A stretch of 64,000 nucleotides of DNA from Symbiodinium natans (GCA_905221605.1 CAJNDS010000613.1:655894-719893), one strand, 5' to 3'; counted from the stretch's first letter, positions 33,741 through 46,195 are shown. The notes: generated by a model not told the origin, from the sequence alone. Numbers and translations are program-made.

Positions 33741-34394
33741 CTTGCCAGCTAGTTGTCCCGACACTTTGCCGGGCACTTTGGCCAGCGATGCCGGCGAATC
33801 CGGCAGCAGTCTTCGTATGCAACTGATTCCCACAAAGAATTCCATAGCCTTAGCACGGTCCTGTCGGAAGACTGTGCTGTAGTGTAGTGATCTGTAGCGG
33901 TCTGCAAGCCTCCGTGGCATCCTTGATGGACATGTACTCGTAGCACATCACTTCTGCTAAGCCAGTGTGCATTCGGATTGCACGCCTGAGATGCTGTGTT
34001 GGATCCAGCATGGTGTGGGCCACTTCAGGGCCCAATAGCACACAGTTGGAGTACGTCGGCGTTGGCATGGGAACGCTGTAGGCAACTGCCGCCTGCTGAA
34101 GGCACAGCATATTTCCCCTCCCCCCCTGCCACCAGTTGAGCAATCCCTCTGAGCGCAAGCTTTCCACTAGCCAACATTGCAAGACAAAAATATCATTGCC
34201 GGAATGCGGTGGGCGCTGCGCCCCTTTTGCACGTCGTGGTCGAATGGAAGCCGAACACGTGCCAGAAGCTTAGACCTTCACCTTTCTCACCTGAGGGGAT
34301 TTCCCACATCGCGTTCTGCAGCTGTCCATGCAATCCAAGAAACAAGACAGCGCAGAACCGTTGCAGGACGTGTCTTATCTGCAGCTCTAACTGC
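33741..34394. other. No gene recognised
   Basis: Open frames exist on both strands but none shows a family motif or consistent splice signals. Confidence 0.4.
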
Positions 34395-34540
34395 CTTTGT
34401 CAGGTGGGATGGTGACTTTGACAAGCGCCTCGAGAGCTGCATCTGGGAGATCTTTGGTGCACAGAGCGAGGACGATATCGGCACAGTGAATGTGCGCACT
34501 CTGCATACCTCATGCTCCTGCACCACATCTGGTTCTTGAG
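34395..34540 (+). CDS. Possible exon, unidentified
   Basis: Reads FVRWDGDFDKRLESCIWEIF then GAQSEDDIGTVNV and closes at 34537. The composition looks like soluble coding sequence, but I know no family and see no partner exon. Confidence 0.25.
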
Positions 34541-34615
34541 TTCTTGCTCGAGAGCCCTCAGCCTCCCAAGTCCAAGGGGGCTGAACATGAAGAACAGCTG
34601 AAGGGTCTACGGTTT

Positions 34616-34714
34616 GGGGGTTTACGAAAATAAGGGACCCCCCCCAATCAACCCCCAAATGGTAGAACTCCCTTGCAACCAGGACCCCAAGAAGGTACCA
34701 TTTCGGAAACTCCC
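34616..34714 (+). repeat. Dispersed terminal-inverted-repeat element, copy 2
   Basis: Starts GGGGGTTTACGAAAATAAGG, contains CCCCAAATGGTAGAACTCCC and AGGACCCC, and ends CATTTCGGAAACTCCC. It ends about 20 bases before a telomere-like tract. Confidence 0.7.
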
Positions 34715-34733
34715 ATTTTAATGTATCATGGTC

Positions 34734-34811
34734 CCCTAAACCCTAAACCCTAAACCCTAAACCCTAAACCCTAAACCCTAAACCCTAAACCCTAAACCCT
34801 AAACCCTAAAC
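34734..34811. repeat. Telomere-like (CCCTAAA)n tract, left member of a facing pair
   Basis: About 11 copies of CCCTAAA. It faces the TTTAGGG tract at 34942-34987 across about 130 bases. Confidence 0.95.
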
Positions 34812-34941
34812 TCTGAGCCAGGAAGAAGCAGCAGCCCGGGAGGCCGAGCTGAAAGAGTCACAGCCCCGGGCGGGCGTTTGCCCGGTGCAGTGGGGCCAGC
34901 AGGATGGGGCCTTTAAGGGCTCTCATTGGACTCACTAAGGG
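34812..34941 (+). CDS. Exon-like island (coiled-coil type) between facing telomere-like tracts
   Basis: Near 34815 the peptide LSQEEAAAREAELKESQ can be read, typical of a charged coiled coil. It probably belongs to a gene whose other exons I cannot place. The island is bounded by CCCTAAA on the left and TTTAGGG on the right, as in three other places in the window. Confidence 0.4.
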
Positions 34942-34987
34942 TTTTAGGGTTTAGGGGTTAGGGGTTTAGGGTTTAGGGTTTAGGGTT
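34942..34987. repeat. Telomere-like (TTTAGGG)n tract, right member of a facing pair
   Basis: About six copies with small variants (TTTTAGGG, TTAGGGG). Confidence 0.95.
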
Positions 34988-34999
34988 GTAGTCAGGTTT

Positions 35000-36060
35000 T
35001 TTTAATTTTTTGTTCAGTCGGCCTTTGGGATGTACAATTAGGGTCTCTGAGTCTCTCTTGCCTTGTGCTGAGCCGCAGGACGTGGCATTCCGATGCTTAG
35101 ACTGCGCAGCTTGGCCTCAACTTGGCCGCAGCGTGCGAACCGCCCACAGCCTGTGCTGTGCGAAAGCTCTTGCGCTGCCGTGTCAGTATCCAATTGCCAT
35201 GGCTGAGGAGTTGGACAGCAACTGCATTCAGTGCTGCGATTGCTTCTTCAAGGCAAGCTGTGATGTTCTGTCGGTGTAACTTTGCCACCATCTGTCGCCT
35301 GATGATGCATGTTGGCGTAGGCGCCGCATGAGGGCCACGAGGTCGCGCTGATTCGCACAGTGGGCGGAAGCTGTGACTGCCGGGTGCTCAGAAAATGCAA
35401 CCTGGCATGTTTACCAGGCCAAGTCTGCCCAGTGTGCCGCAGTGTGCCACAGTATTCCAGGCGGAGATCCGCACTCCTGGGCGCCATCAGGCTTCTGCCC
35501 GGAGCACTGCGAAACACCACAAAGGCGGAGTTGAGAAGCGGTGGCTCCGTTGCCTCTCTCGCTCTCTCTTTCTCTCTCGCTCCTCTCTCTCTCTCTCTCT
35601 CTTTGATATAAATATAAATACATATATACTTATAATATGTATACACATATATACATACATGTGTATATACATATATATATATATAGCACGGACATGAAAA
35701 GCAGAGTGCAGGCTCGACAACGAGGAGTCGCTGGACCTCTTACCTCCACTGCTCCGCACACGTGCAGAGGTGGCCGGTGTCTTTTCCGCGATGTGCCTGC
35801 ATCATTCTGAGGCTGCCGGTGAGCATGCAGCAGCATATCAATCTGCGCATAGCCAGCTCCCTCGTCATCTGCCTTTTCATGACCTTGCACGTGCTTTTCG
35901 CCTCAGCACTGCATCGTTGGAGAGGCCCTGGTGCCCGAGCTCATGGCGCAGGTGCGCCGCATTGGACTGATCTTCAGTTTCTAAGGAAGCCAAGCATCTC
36001 CACGTACTTCTCAGCGTGTTGAGAAAGGGAGCTACTTGATCGAACGGCAACGGCTCTGCA
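35000..36060 (+). CDS. Possible exons, unidentified
   Basis: Fragments that may be exons: EVALIRTVGGSCDCRVLRKC from about 35339, ALLGAIRLLPGALRNTTKAE near 35475 and GEALVPELMAQVRRIGLIFS near 35919. Frames do not join convincingly and I recognise no family. A CT-rich run (35557-35605) and an AT/ATAC microsatellite (about 35605-35690) lie between them. Confidence 0.2.
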
Positions 36061-36411
36061 TGTAGATGGCGGATGCCCGATTTCCACAGACGCACCTGCT
36101 CATTCGGGTAGTCGAGGTTGACCAAAGGCTGACGCCCCGACTACGCATGCACGGACTACGCAATGAGGTGCGGTTCTGCAACTCTGGGTCTCCAGGGTTA
36201 CACGCTTCCGAGCAAGAGCGGCATCCACCAGAACTTTGCATACCTGCCACGTGGTCAGCCAAAACCACTCAAAGCCATGTAGGAAGGAGACCTTGGGCCC
36301 GTAGCATAGGCATAGCAATATTTCGTGGGCCAGATGTGGTCAGTGTGAAGCGGTCGCGGTGTGAGGCTGAAGCAGACAAGACGATCCGTGAGAAGCAGGC
36401 ATGTCTGGTCT

Positions 36412-36568
36412 TAGGGTTTAGGGTTTAGGGTTTAGGGTTTAGGGTTTAGGTTTTAGGTTTTAGGGTTTAGGGTTTAGGGTTTAGGGTTTAGGGTTTAGGG
36501 TTTAGGGTTTAGGGTTTAGGGTTTAGGGTTTAGGGTTTAGGGTTTAGGGTTTAGGGTTTAGGGTTTAT
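36412..36568. repeat. Telomere-like (TTTAGGG)n tract, about 22 copies
   Basis: The longest TTTAGGG array in the window, with two TTTTAGG variants. No facing CCCTAAA tract is within 1 kb on the left. Confidence 0.95.
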
Positions 36569-37429
36569 TCTTTTCTGCCATAGACCAGGCGTCACAAACC
36601 AACTTTGTACTTGCTGCGCTATGCATATGCTAGATATGCCAGCCTATGTATCCATACACCAGTGTGCAAACAGGCTTCACGACTTACAACATACACTAGC
36701 TGCATGTTGTAGCTTTACTGCTGCAGTTAATACCACGTGTCCCGCTTTGTGGCGGAAGCAGAGCCGGAAGCCATGTCCTTGTAGAGGCTGAAGAGATTTC
36801 ACGCAAGCACCACGCGCCGTTCTCGTGGACAAATGTTCCCGTGCGGCGACCACCTTCAAAAGCTGTAGGGTCTGCCGAGCGCTTGGACATTTGTTTTGTG
36901 GCTTGCGCCGACAGCAGACAACACCTTGCAGGTTGCTTGTATCACTGACATATTCCCTACAGGGATCGCCCTACATTGAATGAGAATGTTCGGTTCGATA
37001 TATATGTGATCTTCGTAGGATACGTAGAATTTTTGATCTTTCCGCAAGAAAGTCTTGAGAATCTTGAGAAGAACTTTATATACCCACTAGGTCATATATG
37101 TATGCATGCTACCCCTCAAGGGCCTATGTGGTATGTCTTCTCGTCATGTAGGGTTCTAAACCCAGCATAAACATAGATTATGTTTAGCAGCACGCAGCAA
37201 GCAAGCAAAAACAATACTTTACATTGCTATTCTGCTTCCCATGTGTTGCAGCAGCCAAGAAGACCAAGAATCAATACTCAATACTCAACATTGTATATTA
37301 CTAGCAAAACTTTTTTTATGATTTTGAAGCAGGTAACTTTACGTCTGTGAGTATGTAGCAAATTACAGGACCCGATAACCCCACATGTGTATTTTAGCTT
37401 TTCGCAAGTTGTGTATAAGTGAATACGAG
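36569..37429. other. AT-rich stretch, no gene recognised
   Basis: More AT-rich than the gene regions. Nothing coding is supported. Confidence 0.5.
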
Positions 37430-37625
37430 GGAGTGAGTGAGCGAGTGAGCGAGTGAGTGTGTAAGTATAATCGCTTGAATGAGTAAGCGTGCGTGAGTGA
37501 GTGACTGCGGGTGATTGAGTGAGATGAATGAGGTGAGTGAGGTAAGTGAGGTGAGTGAGTAAGCGAGTGAGTGAGTGCGTAAGTGTGAGTGAGTGAGTGA
37601 GCGAGTGAGTGAGTGAGTGAGTGCG
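37430..37625. repeat. (GTGA)n-type microsatellite
   Basis: About 200 bases of GAGTGAGT/GAGCGAGT repeats with small variants. Open frames across it are repeat artefacts. Confidence 0.95.
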
Positions 37626-37747
37626 GGCTGTCCTTCGCCGCAGTTTTGCTAGCGTCCAGGCGTGGGATTCAGGGCGACAGGTTCCGGCTTGAGGGCATTG
37701 TTCTTTTGTCATCCGGCAAGCCAGGTGTTACGTTCTCAGAAGCAACT

Positions 37748-37840
37748 GGGGGTTTCCGAACATAGGGGTACCCTTTTCGGGGGTCCCTCTAAGGGGATTC
37801 CATTCTATTTGGGGTACAAAGTGGGTACCCTGAATTGGGA
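37748..37840 (-). repeat. Dispersed terminal-inverted-repeat element, copy 5 (reverse)
   Basis: Reads GGGGGTTTCCGAACATAGGG, then GGGTACC, GGGGGTCCC and GGGGATTCC, the reverse complement of the order in copies 1-4. This shows the element inserts in both orientations. Confidence 0.6.
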
Positions 37841-38129
37841 AATGCCCAACTTTTGCAGTACTAAGTTACTATGACGTCCGGCCAGGCAGCGCTTGTCTTC
37901 GGGGCCTTGCGAAGACTGGGTGAGGCCAATCCAGTCAGCAGAGTTCTGCAAAAGAGAGCTGCGCTGGGGTGGGCGGGGGCTGTTCTGTGAGGCGGCCTTC
38001 GGTCTGCGCTATCTTGTGGTACAAGAGCTCCAAGGAATGGCCGGGGCATGGCAACATGAGCTACAGTAGACTGCAGTAGCTTCTGTTTACGTGAAGGCAG
38101 TTTTTTCGCTACCTCTTTTCATGTCGGCT

Positions 38130-38520
38130 CCCTGAGGCGACCGCTTGGCGAACTGGATGAAAGCCGGGGTGGACGAGGCTCTCTTCTCCGAGGCAAGCGC
38201 TTTTGGTCTGTGCTATGGGTGCTTGATATAGGTAGGCTTAATGCATAGAGGCAACGCAACTTGTCCAATGCCCGCATCTCTCTTGGCTTCTCCAGTTCCC
38301 CATGCTGCTGTGCTGGAGGCTTTGGAGCGGTTCTTCTTGCTGTACGTGCAGGCGGGGGCGAATCTGTTTTGTGCATGTTTGCAAGTGCTGCCCTTCTGTC
38401 TCTGCATTGTCACGCCGCGGCAGGTCTCCCCATGTTTCAAGCGAACCTTCGCGAAGACGTTCATCCGCCAGTACGATCAGATCCTGCAGGTTCCCGGAAG
38501 AGCGAGAGGATCCGAGTGAA
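38130..38520 (+). CDS. Possible small protein or exon pair, unidentified
   Basis: An exon-like RLANWMKAGVDEALFSE (about 38142-38193) is followed by a 92-residue frame (38241-38519). The latter contains AAVLEALERFFLLYVQAG and CFKRTFAKTFIRQYDQILQ, helical and partly hydrophobic. No family recognised. Confidence 0.3.
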
Positions 38521-39762
38521 ACACTTTAGCATCTGGTATGTATGACTATGTATGTAGGACTCCAGGAACTGAGCAGCTGCTGTCATGGGGAACTCTGCAA
38601 CAGTAGGGGCACAGCCTGGAGGATGCTCCTCGCCTGGATGCCCTTGGAGTTCAGTTCCTCACCATCCCCGAGGCAGTGAGATTCTGTTGCCATCTTCTTG
38701 ACGTCAACCTGCACTCACCTGAAGGTCCTCAGTCAAGACGACACCACCACAGAAAGCTTTAGCCAGAAGAAGAGTGCCCTGAGCGATGCGCTCCCAAACG
38801 TAAGTTCACATCCCAGTCACAGCACTGTCCATGATCCTGAGAGGAAGCTGTGCTGCTTCTGGAGAGTCTCTTGAAACTTGACTGACTCACACATGCACAC
38901 ATGCACGGTCTCACCAATGGCTGCTGCACATGAGCATTTCTGCGCGCATTGCGCTCCTAGAGAGTAGTCATCGCAAGCAATCTGGAGCCGTCCAACTTTT
39001 TTTCCCACATGAAGGCATCCAACATAATACATAAAATGCATGGCAGTTCGGGTGCCAATAGTATAGGCTGCGCCACAACACAGGAAACCCAGCAAAAACT
39101 CGCGAAGGATTAGGAGCCGGCGGGGTGTGGTGGGGGGGGGGTGGTGCATCGGACTTGCGCCTGCAGGTTGCCGTGGAACTCGTTGCGAAGGAGGCTCCGT
39201 GTGGTTGGACAGTTGAAGTTGTGCAGGAGAGAAAACTGCATGAAGTTAGATGAAGTTACAATGATGAGAGAACTCTGGCCCTCTTGAGATGCTCTTCCCG
39301 CAATTGCAAGTCATCAATGTAATGAGCCTGGTCGAATCAGGCTGTCTGAACAGAAGGCTGCGCAGCAAATAAGCAAGCCTGCTAATGGAACTGGGATCCC
39401 GGCCGTTCTTCGAGTAGCAGAGCTTGTGAAATGGGCCCGCCTGCATGCCAATGCGTTACGTAGGAGCCAACAGTTGCGCTGCTGCCTTCTGAGGATGCTT
39501 TTGGAGCCCTTCTTTCAGCAGCGAACAGGCCAGCTGTGCAGCTTGATGCCTCTGTGTTCGGCTGTCAGCAAGTTAGTTGAGTTGTGCGCAACCGGGTTGT
39601 GTCAGGCAGGGTTTTTCAGGGAATGCCCTCGGCGCATGTTCGGGGAACACAAGGGGGCCGAGCTTGTCATGGCCGGCGGTCGAGTTGGCAATAGAGAGAC
39701 CATGACGAGTTGGGAGTGTCCAGCAGCGGAGTTGGAGACAGGGGACATTTGGGTCTTTAGGG
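38521..39762. other. No gene recognised
   Basis: One open frame (39426-39776, +) of 116 residues lacks any motif. A G-run lies near 39130. I do not support a gene. Confidence 0.4.
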
Positions 39763-40330
39763 GGATTAGGGCTTAGGGTTTTTAAGCGGGGTTGAGAGCC
39801 CTGAAACCCAGACAACCCCAAAAGCCCTTCGGGTTTTCAGGGTTGGGGTGTTTATGGTTTGGTTGCGTTTTTTGTTGGGGCTTAGGGCCTTCCAGGTTCA
39901 GGTTTAGGGCTAAGGGTTTAGGGTTTAGGATTTTTGGGGTGTTTGGCGTGTAAGCTTTTCAAGTTTCGGGTTTAAGGCTTTTAAGTGGTAGGGTTGCAGG
40001 TTTACAGGCGTTAGGGTGCTAAGGGTTACTTGCAGGTGTTTAGGGCTTAAAGTTCGTAGGGCTTAGGGTGTAGGATTTTCGGGCCGTATGGTTTCAGCAT
40101 GTAAGTTTCGGGTTTTTCGTGCTATTCGGGTTTACGGTTTTTAGAGTTTAGGGCTTTGTGAGGTTTAGCGCTTGCGTGTGTTTCGGCTGCAGGGTTGTAG
40201 GCTTTTGGGTTTAGGGTGTTGGGGCTTTGGGGCTTACAGTTAGTTACGGTTTCATCAGGGTTTAGAATTTGGGGACTTTTAGGGCTTTTAGTTTTTAGGG
40301 TCTAGGGTCTGGGTTTTAGGGTTGAGGGCT
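39763..40330. repeat. Degenerate telomere-derived sequence
   Basis: About 570 bases rich in GGGTTTAGG-like words with many substitutions (GGGCTTAGG, GGGTTTTAG, AGGGTTGTAGG). It looks like an old TTTAGGG array that has decayed. Confidence 0.7.
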
Positions 40331-40918
40331 TCTAGTGCTCCTGACTTTCGCTCGTGCGGTATTCCCGGCGTGCCCTCTTTATGGCAGACGCGTCCCTCGA
40401 GTATTCCCTGACAGCCTCTGCTGGTTCCCACACGGCCCCCCTCCCCCCCTTGTTCCCGACTTACCCCCCCCCCCCCCACCCATTCCCGACACATGTCGGA
40501 CTCAACAGTCGTCCCTGTGTAGCCTTGTGTAGCTTCAAGGTTCATAGCTTCGCTGCAGCAACCGTGTAGCGCACTTGCAGTTTCAGCATTCTGGGACAGG
40601 TTACTAACTTCCGTCGTGGATCACGAGGACGAGAATATGGTGTTCCAGGATCCGGAGCCTCTGCGCCTCGTCTAAGACGCCTTGGCTAAGACCTACGCAG
40701 CCTCCCGCCATCTTCACCAGATGCTGATGAACATCCGTGCAGCACAGGCAAACAAATTGGGAGAAGCTGAGAAGCGTCTTCCATTCTGTTGGCTTTCTGT
40801 GCTTCCACAAGTCCGTCTGTGAGTGTCTCGGCCTGCTGATGGCGTTTGGGTCAGTTCAGTTTGAAACTGTAAGATTGCAGGCTGCAGACTGGAAGTGCAG
40901 AGGGTGATGACATGCAGA

Positions 40919-42895
40919 CATCAGGCATATCCTCAAGACGCCCTCCGTGTTGGAGGCCATAGCCGAGGTGCGCAGCGGGGAGCGGGCTGATTCACGTGTC
41001 AGGTGCACTTTGTGGTTACTTCTGGCGCCAGGTGCTGCAGCGCCTTTGGCGCATGTCGCCTCAGCAGCGGGCCATCGTGCGACATGTTCTTTACGAGACC
41101 CGGCAACTCCAAATCCAGGCCCTGTAGAGGGTTTGCTGGGAAGATCGTTCAATCATGGGTGGGTTTGCCAAGTTTGCACCATCTCGTACGACCAGGCACT
41201 TTAGGCTTTTTTGCCAGCCGAGATGTGTCGATGCCAATTTTTCAGTTGTCCACCGTCAAGGCCCTCCAACAAGATCCGAGCAATCCCACACCAGAGCCTA
41301 TCATGATGGTCTACAAGATGAGGCTCTCAGACGACGTAAGATGCCTCTCAACACCATCCTGACTCAGGCAGCTGCATCAAGAACTCCCCCACCCAGCAAC
41401 ATGTCCAACTTTGACACCTTGACACATTGCCTTAGCGCCCGTGAGCTTGAACAGGAGCAGACTAGGCCTTGCTTCTGTTGCCTTCCAGCCATGGGTGGTC
41501 ATGGCTGAGCAACAAGATGCGGAGGACTGCGCTGCGCAGGTTGTTGTTGAACATTTCCCCAATCTTGCCCAGAAAGAATCCAGTTTTGGGATCAGAGATC
41601 CTGGCTCTGACCCTCAAATTCGGAATCCTGGTCCCATTGCAAATGCACCCTGACGCGGAATCTTCAAGGAACAGCGATGCTGCTCCTTGATTCCCGTGCG
41701 CATTCTTAGGAGCTGCGGCTCGTTGGCCAGAACCTCACCGCGCTGCCCGATTTACGAGGCATTTCCGCCCGCGCTTCTCACCTGTTCTGCTTCTATGAAG
41801 AGCCCTGCCCACGGCGACAAGACAGAGCCCAGAAATGCCCGGAGTATCTGCAAAGGAGCAGGCCCGCATTGCGGGCGCTTGGTTGTAGAATTGTGGCAGC
41901 GCATGCGCCTTGCTCGAGGTCTGGATTTGGGTCCCAAAACACCTCTCAAACCGTAAAACCTGGAAGGAGTGTTTTTGCTTTTGGAGCCCATCCCTCCCAG
42001 ACGCTTCTGACGTCTGAAGGCTTCTGCCACGTCACAGCGCTCGACGCTTCAGAGAATCGCTGCTGGGCGCAAAGCCGATGCTCAGAGCAACGGCAGACTC
42101 CACAGACACCCAAACAAGAGATGGAAAGGATCTTCCTCGCCCGAATCTCCGAATCTCACCCTAAGCCCGGTACAGTCCCTGAACCTTCATAGACCTTAAA
42201 CCCTTCTCGCCCTACACCCAGGCCTCGTCTCCGTGGCCCGGCTCAGTGCCCAGCTCCCCGCGCTGCGCCGGCTGTCCCTGGCGCGGAACCGCCTGCAGCG
42301 CTTGGGGCCCGGATTCCGGAGATGGAGTCATCTGGTGTGTGAGTTGGGGTGACCCAGAGAGGTGGCTTTTGGTAGTATTACTGGTGTTTTTTTTTTTTTT
42401 CCCGGAGGTTGGGGGGTGAATCGATTTCTGCGAGCTTCTTTGGTGTTCCTGAAGGTGTCGAGCGCCTCGGCGACCTACCGAAGCTGGAGCTCCTGGATGT
42501 GGCCGAGAATCTGCTCGGGCCGACCCCTGGAGCTGCACCTTGGAAGCATATTCTGGAGCTTTAGTAGCCCGAATCCTGCTTCTAGGGGCTGTAGTTTTGG
42601 GAACATGTAGCAGATGTAGTCCATGTTGCTTTTCAAGCTGCCTCTCAGCAACCCTCACGTTTTCAGATTGTAGGCGCTGCACATGATCGGGAACTGCTCG
42701 GAGCTGCGCGCCATCTTCGTGGCCGGGAACCCTTTCGTGGAGGTCTCAGCCACTTGGCTTTAGAATCTGAATCTGCTTGGTCCCCTGGAGCTCCCTGCTC
42801 CGATGACCGCGGAGGCAGATCTCCGAGCGTACCGGTATCAGCTGTTGGACCTGGTCCCATCCCTGCGGTTCATCGATGGAGAGGACCTGCGTTTG
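40919..42895 (+). CDS. Leucine-rich-repeat protein (SDS22/axonemal type), multi-exon
   Basis: Exons in order: about 40919-41005 (HILKTPSVLEAIAEVRSGER); 41032-41120 (VLQRLWRMSPQQRAIVRHVL, GC donor); 41710-41758 (ELRLVGQNLTALPDL); 42224-about 42312 (LPALRRLSLARNRLQRLG); 42455-42521 (LGDLPKLELLDVAENLL); 42674-42742 (IGNCSELRAIFVAGNPF); about 42790-42890 (YRYQLLDLVPSLRFIDG). The repeats show LxxLxLxxNxL, and the last exon is the LRR cap (YR-ll--lP-L--iDG) found in SDS22-like, U2A'-like and axonemal light-chain proteins. It is likely a protein-interaction scaffold. Neither the start nor the stop could be fixed. Each repeat tends to sit in its own exon. Confidence 0.7.
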
Positions 42896-43269
42896 GGTGT
42901 GTTCTGCGATCTTCCCAGCACCTCGGGACCTGCGCATACCTGCGCCCTGCCCGGAGGCTGTGGGGAAAGCCAGGCCTGGTGTGGAGCTATTCTCGGGGCC
43001 CGGAGCTTTCGAGCTCAATACAAAGTATTACCATCCCACAGACACTCGGCGACGCAGAGCTGACATGACTTGACCAGCATGAATTGACCACGTCGTTCTG
43101 CTTGGGTTGCCTGGATAAGGAGAGTGTGATGCAATGGCCACTTAGCGGAACAACCAGCCGGGCCGACTGCAATTCACGGATGCATTCTCATCCGTGCTGT
43201 CACATGCTACATGAAGTTCCGACGAAGTGGTGTAAGTCATGGACCGCAGCAGCGTAAATGAAATCCAAT

Positions 43270-43520
43270 CGTCACATCTCATCCCCCCCGCTACGAGGAT
43301 GGTGAAGTGGCCAAGCTCTCCCCTGCCCGTGGGGTCAAGAACATCCTACGTGACGGGAGGCTCGTAGCGGGTTGGCCATGCTTCTTTAGGTGTGTCCGCA
43401 GGAATACCCGAAATGGGATGTTGGGGTGCCAGGGAGCTCTGCCTACACTGCCTTCGCAGACCGGAAGCGGCGGACGACCAGTGCCGTGCTCAGTCAACTC
43501 CTGCGATGCAAGACTATAAG
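43270..43520 (+). CDS. Possible exon pair, unidentified
   Basis: RYEDGEVAKLSPARGVKN (about 43290-43345) then, across a short gap, CPQEYPKWDVGVPGSSAYTA and DRKRRTTSAVL (about 43392-43487). It could be the 3' part of the leucine-rich-repeat gene just upstream, but nothing proves the link. Confidence 0.35.
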
Positions 43521-44159
43521 TCCGCATACCCAAAAGCAATCTGCATCCATTCACGGCCCTACATCGATGCATTACTTCCTCGAATACTTTGTGGTTGTCC
43601 GGAGACTTGAAAATGGACGGTGTTGATCCAATGCGCGACACGCACTGTCCGCACCACAATGTTCTCTGCCTCTCCGCCAATGTTCCAGATCGCCAGCACG
43701 GCATCCTCTGACGCTTTGCGCTGAATCCCTGTGATCTCTATCTGTGTAACTATAGAGCTCTGAAACTAGATAAATATGCAACTATGTAGCTGCAGACCTA
43801 GCTATCTATATAGCTCGAATGCTCTCTGGCCGTATAGCTCCGAAGCCCCCTTGTGGCCTTCGTATGCTGAGGCCTGCCCCAAGCTCGCTTTGCGCGCAGC
43901 GCCTCGGAAGGTGCCCTGAGCTCCCTTGCATCCAAGCGGCCGAAGGTCGCGTCGGGAGCCCAGGAGAGGAGCGCCAGAGCGCGAAACGGGGTGATCTCTT
44001 TCCCCCTATGTCTCAGACTCAGGTTCAAAGGTCTTCTGATCATTCTACATATATGCAATTATACATGTACATATTTACATATATGTATATATGTCTATAT
44101 ATATATATTTATATGGGCGTCCGCCTATTGCGGTTCCCCTTATTTTTTATAGGTTACAT
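43521..44159. other. No gene recognised; AT microsatellite
   Basis: Short ATAT/ACAT runs lie near 43740-43810 and 44045-44115. Nothing coding is supported. Confidence 0.5.
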
Positions 44160-46175
44160 AAATGTATATATTTTAAACCCTAAACCATCGTCATAACCAC
44201 GGCAACAAGTCGATGATGATGTAGGCACCCCAAACCTATAGGGTTAAGTTTGACAGGTTTAGGGCTTAAGATTGAGGCATTTAAACGTAAGCCCCCAATG
44301 AAACCTAAACCCTAACCGTTCAACCCGATAGAGTTAAGGTTAAGCGGTTAGGGTTTCAGATTTAGGTATTTTTAAACTTTAAACCTAAACCCATAGAGAT
44401 TTAACCTTAAGGGTTTAAAGTTCGGGCATTTAGACCTTAACCCTGATTCGTTTAGGGTCAGAACCCTAAAGCCCGATAGGGCTCTACAAGGAACAAAGGT
44501 TTTGACCCTAAAGGGTGCTGAAGGTATACATGCCCAGACCTTAGGTTTTCTTGAACCATTGAACCCTACAGGGTTTAAAGGCTTAGGGTTAAAGGTTTGG
44601 GCATTACCAATACAATAGAACCTTAAAGCCCTATAGGGCTTCGGGCTTAAATCCCTAAACCTTAAATCCCATAGGGTTATGCCTACGTTTGTAGGGCTTT
44701 CGTCCCGGTGACGCGAGAATACTGTGAGCAAACGTCCTTTCACTACTTCCTGGGATTCAAAATATACACAAACCATATCGTCATATGATAGAATTCAGGT
44801 TTTGCTTATCGGGGGATGGTTGCTCTGGATATCTTAGCCTAGGTAAAGTTTTTAGGATAGAGGCTTTGTTTTGCTTATTGGGGCGTGATGGGGTTACCCT
44901 CATTGTCTTATACTTTATTTACATGGATATAAATCAAACCCGGAACCCTAGTTATAACCGCAGCAACAAGTTATAACCTTGTCATATACATATATCCGCA
45001 GAGCTCGTCAAATCCGATCATGATGTAGGCGCCCCAACCCTATAGGGTTAAGGTTGACAGGTTCAGGGTTTAAGATTGAGGCATGTAAACCTAAGCCGGC
45101 AATTCAACCTCAACCCGAACCTTGAAACCCTGTAGAGTTAAGGTTTAAGGGGTTAGGATTTAGGATTTAGGCATTTAAAACGAAAACTCAAAGAGTTTTC
45201 ACCTTAAGGGTTTAAAGTTCGGGCATTTAGACCTTAACCCTGATTCGTTTAGGGTCAGAACCCTAAAGCCCGATAGGGCTCTACAAGGAACAAAGGTTTT
45301 AACCCTAAAGGGTGCTGAAGGTATACATCGAACCATTGAACCCTATAGGGTTCAAAGGTTTAGGGTTAGTAGGATTTAAGGTTTGGGCATTAATTACCTT
45401 TTTCAATAGAACCACCCAATAGCGCTTGAGGCTTATATCCCTAAACCTTAAATCCCATAGGGTTATGCCTACGTTTGTAGGGCTTTCGTCCCGGTGACGC
45501 GCGAATACTGTGAGCAAATGTCCTTCAAAATAGAAACAAAAGGATAATTCAAGTTTTGCTTATCGGGGGATGGTTGTTTGAGATATCTTAGGTAAGGTAG
45601 AGTTTTCCGGATGGGTTTTGTTTTGCTTATTGGGGCGTGATGGGGTTACCGTCATTGTCTTATAGGTTTATTTACATGCATATAAATCAAACCCTGAACG
45701 CTAGTTATAACCGCAGCAAAAAGTTATAACCTTGTCATACACATATATCCTACTTGCTGGGATTCAACATGTAAGCAAACTATATCGTTAAATGATGGAA
45801 TTCAGGTTTTGCTTATCGGGGGATGGTTGCTTGAGATATCTTAGCTAAGGTAAAGTCTTTGGGACAGATGTTTTGTTTCGCTTATTGGGGTGTGATGGGC
45901 TTCCCCTTATTCTTATGGGTTTACATAAGTGTATAAAAATCAAACCCCAACCCATAGTTATAAGCACAGCAATAAGTTATAACCTTGTCATATAGATATT
46001 TCCGCAGAGCTCGTCAAATCCGATCATGATGTAGGCACCCCAACCCTATAGGGTTAAGGTTGACAGGTTTGGGTTTAAGATTGAAGCATTTTAACCTAAG
46101 CCGGCAATTCAACCTAAACCCTAACCTTTAAACCCTATAGAGTTAGGGTTTAAGGAGTTAGGGTTTAAGGCGCAA
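44160..46175. repeat. Long tandem duplication of degenerate telomere-derived sequence
   Basis: A block of about 800 bases is repeated. ATTTAGACCTTAACCCTGAT with its long context occurs at about 44427 and 45224 (797 bases apart). CCCTATAGGGTTAAGG with ATGATGTAGGC occurs near 44210, 45020 and 46028. GCTTATCGGGGGATGGTTG occurs near 44804, 45558 and 45811. Many words are CCCTAAA/TTTAGGG-like but mutated. No coding signal. Confidence 0.85.
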
Positions 46176-46195
46176 TCCCATATAGTATACATACA

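Noticed and set aside
37278-37712. 144-residue minus-strand frame rich in HSLTHSLT
   Set aside because: Translation of the GTGA microsatellite.
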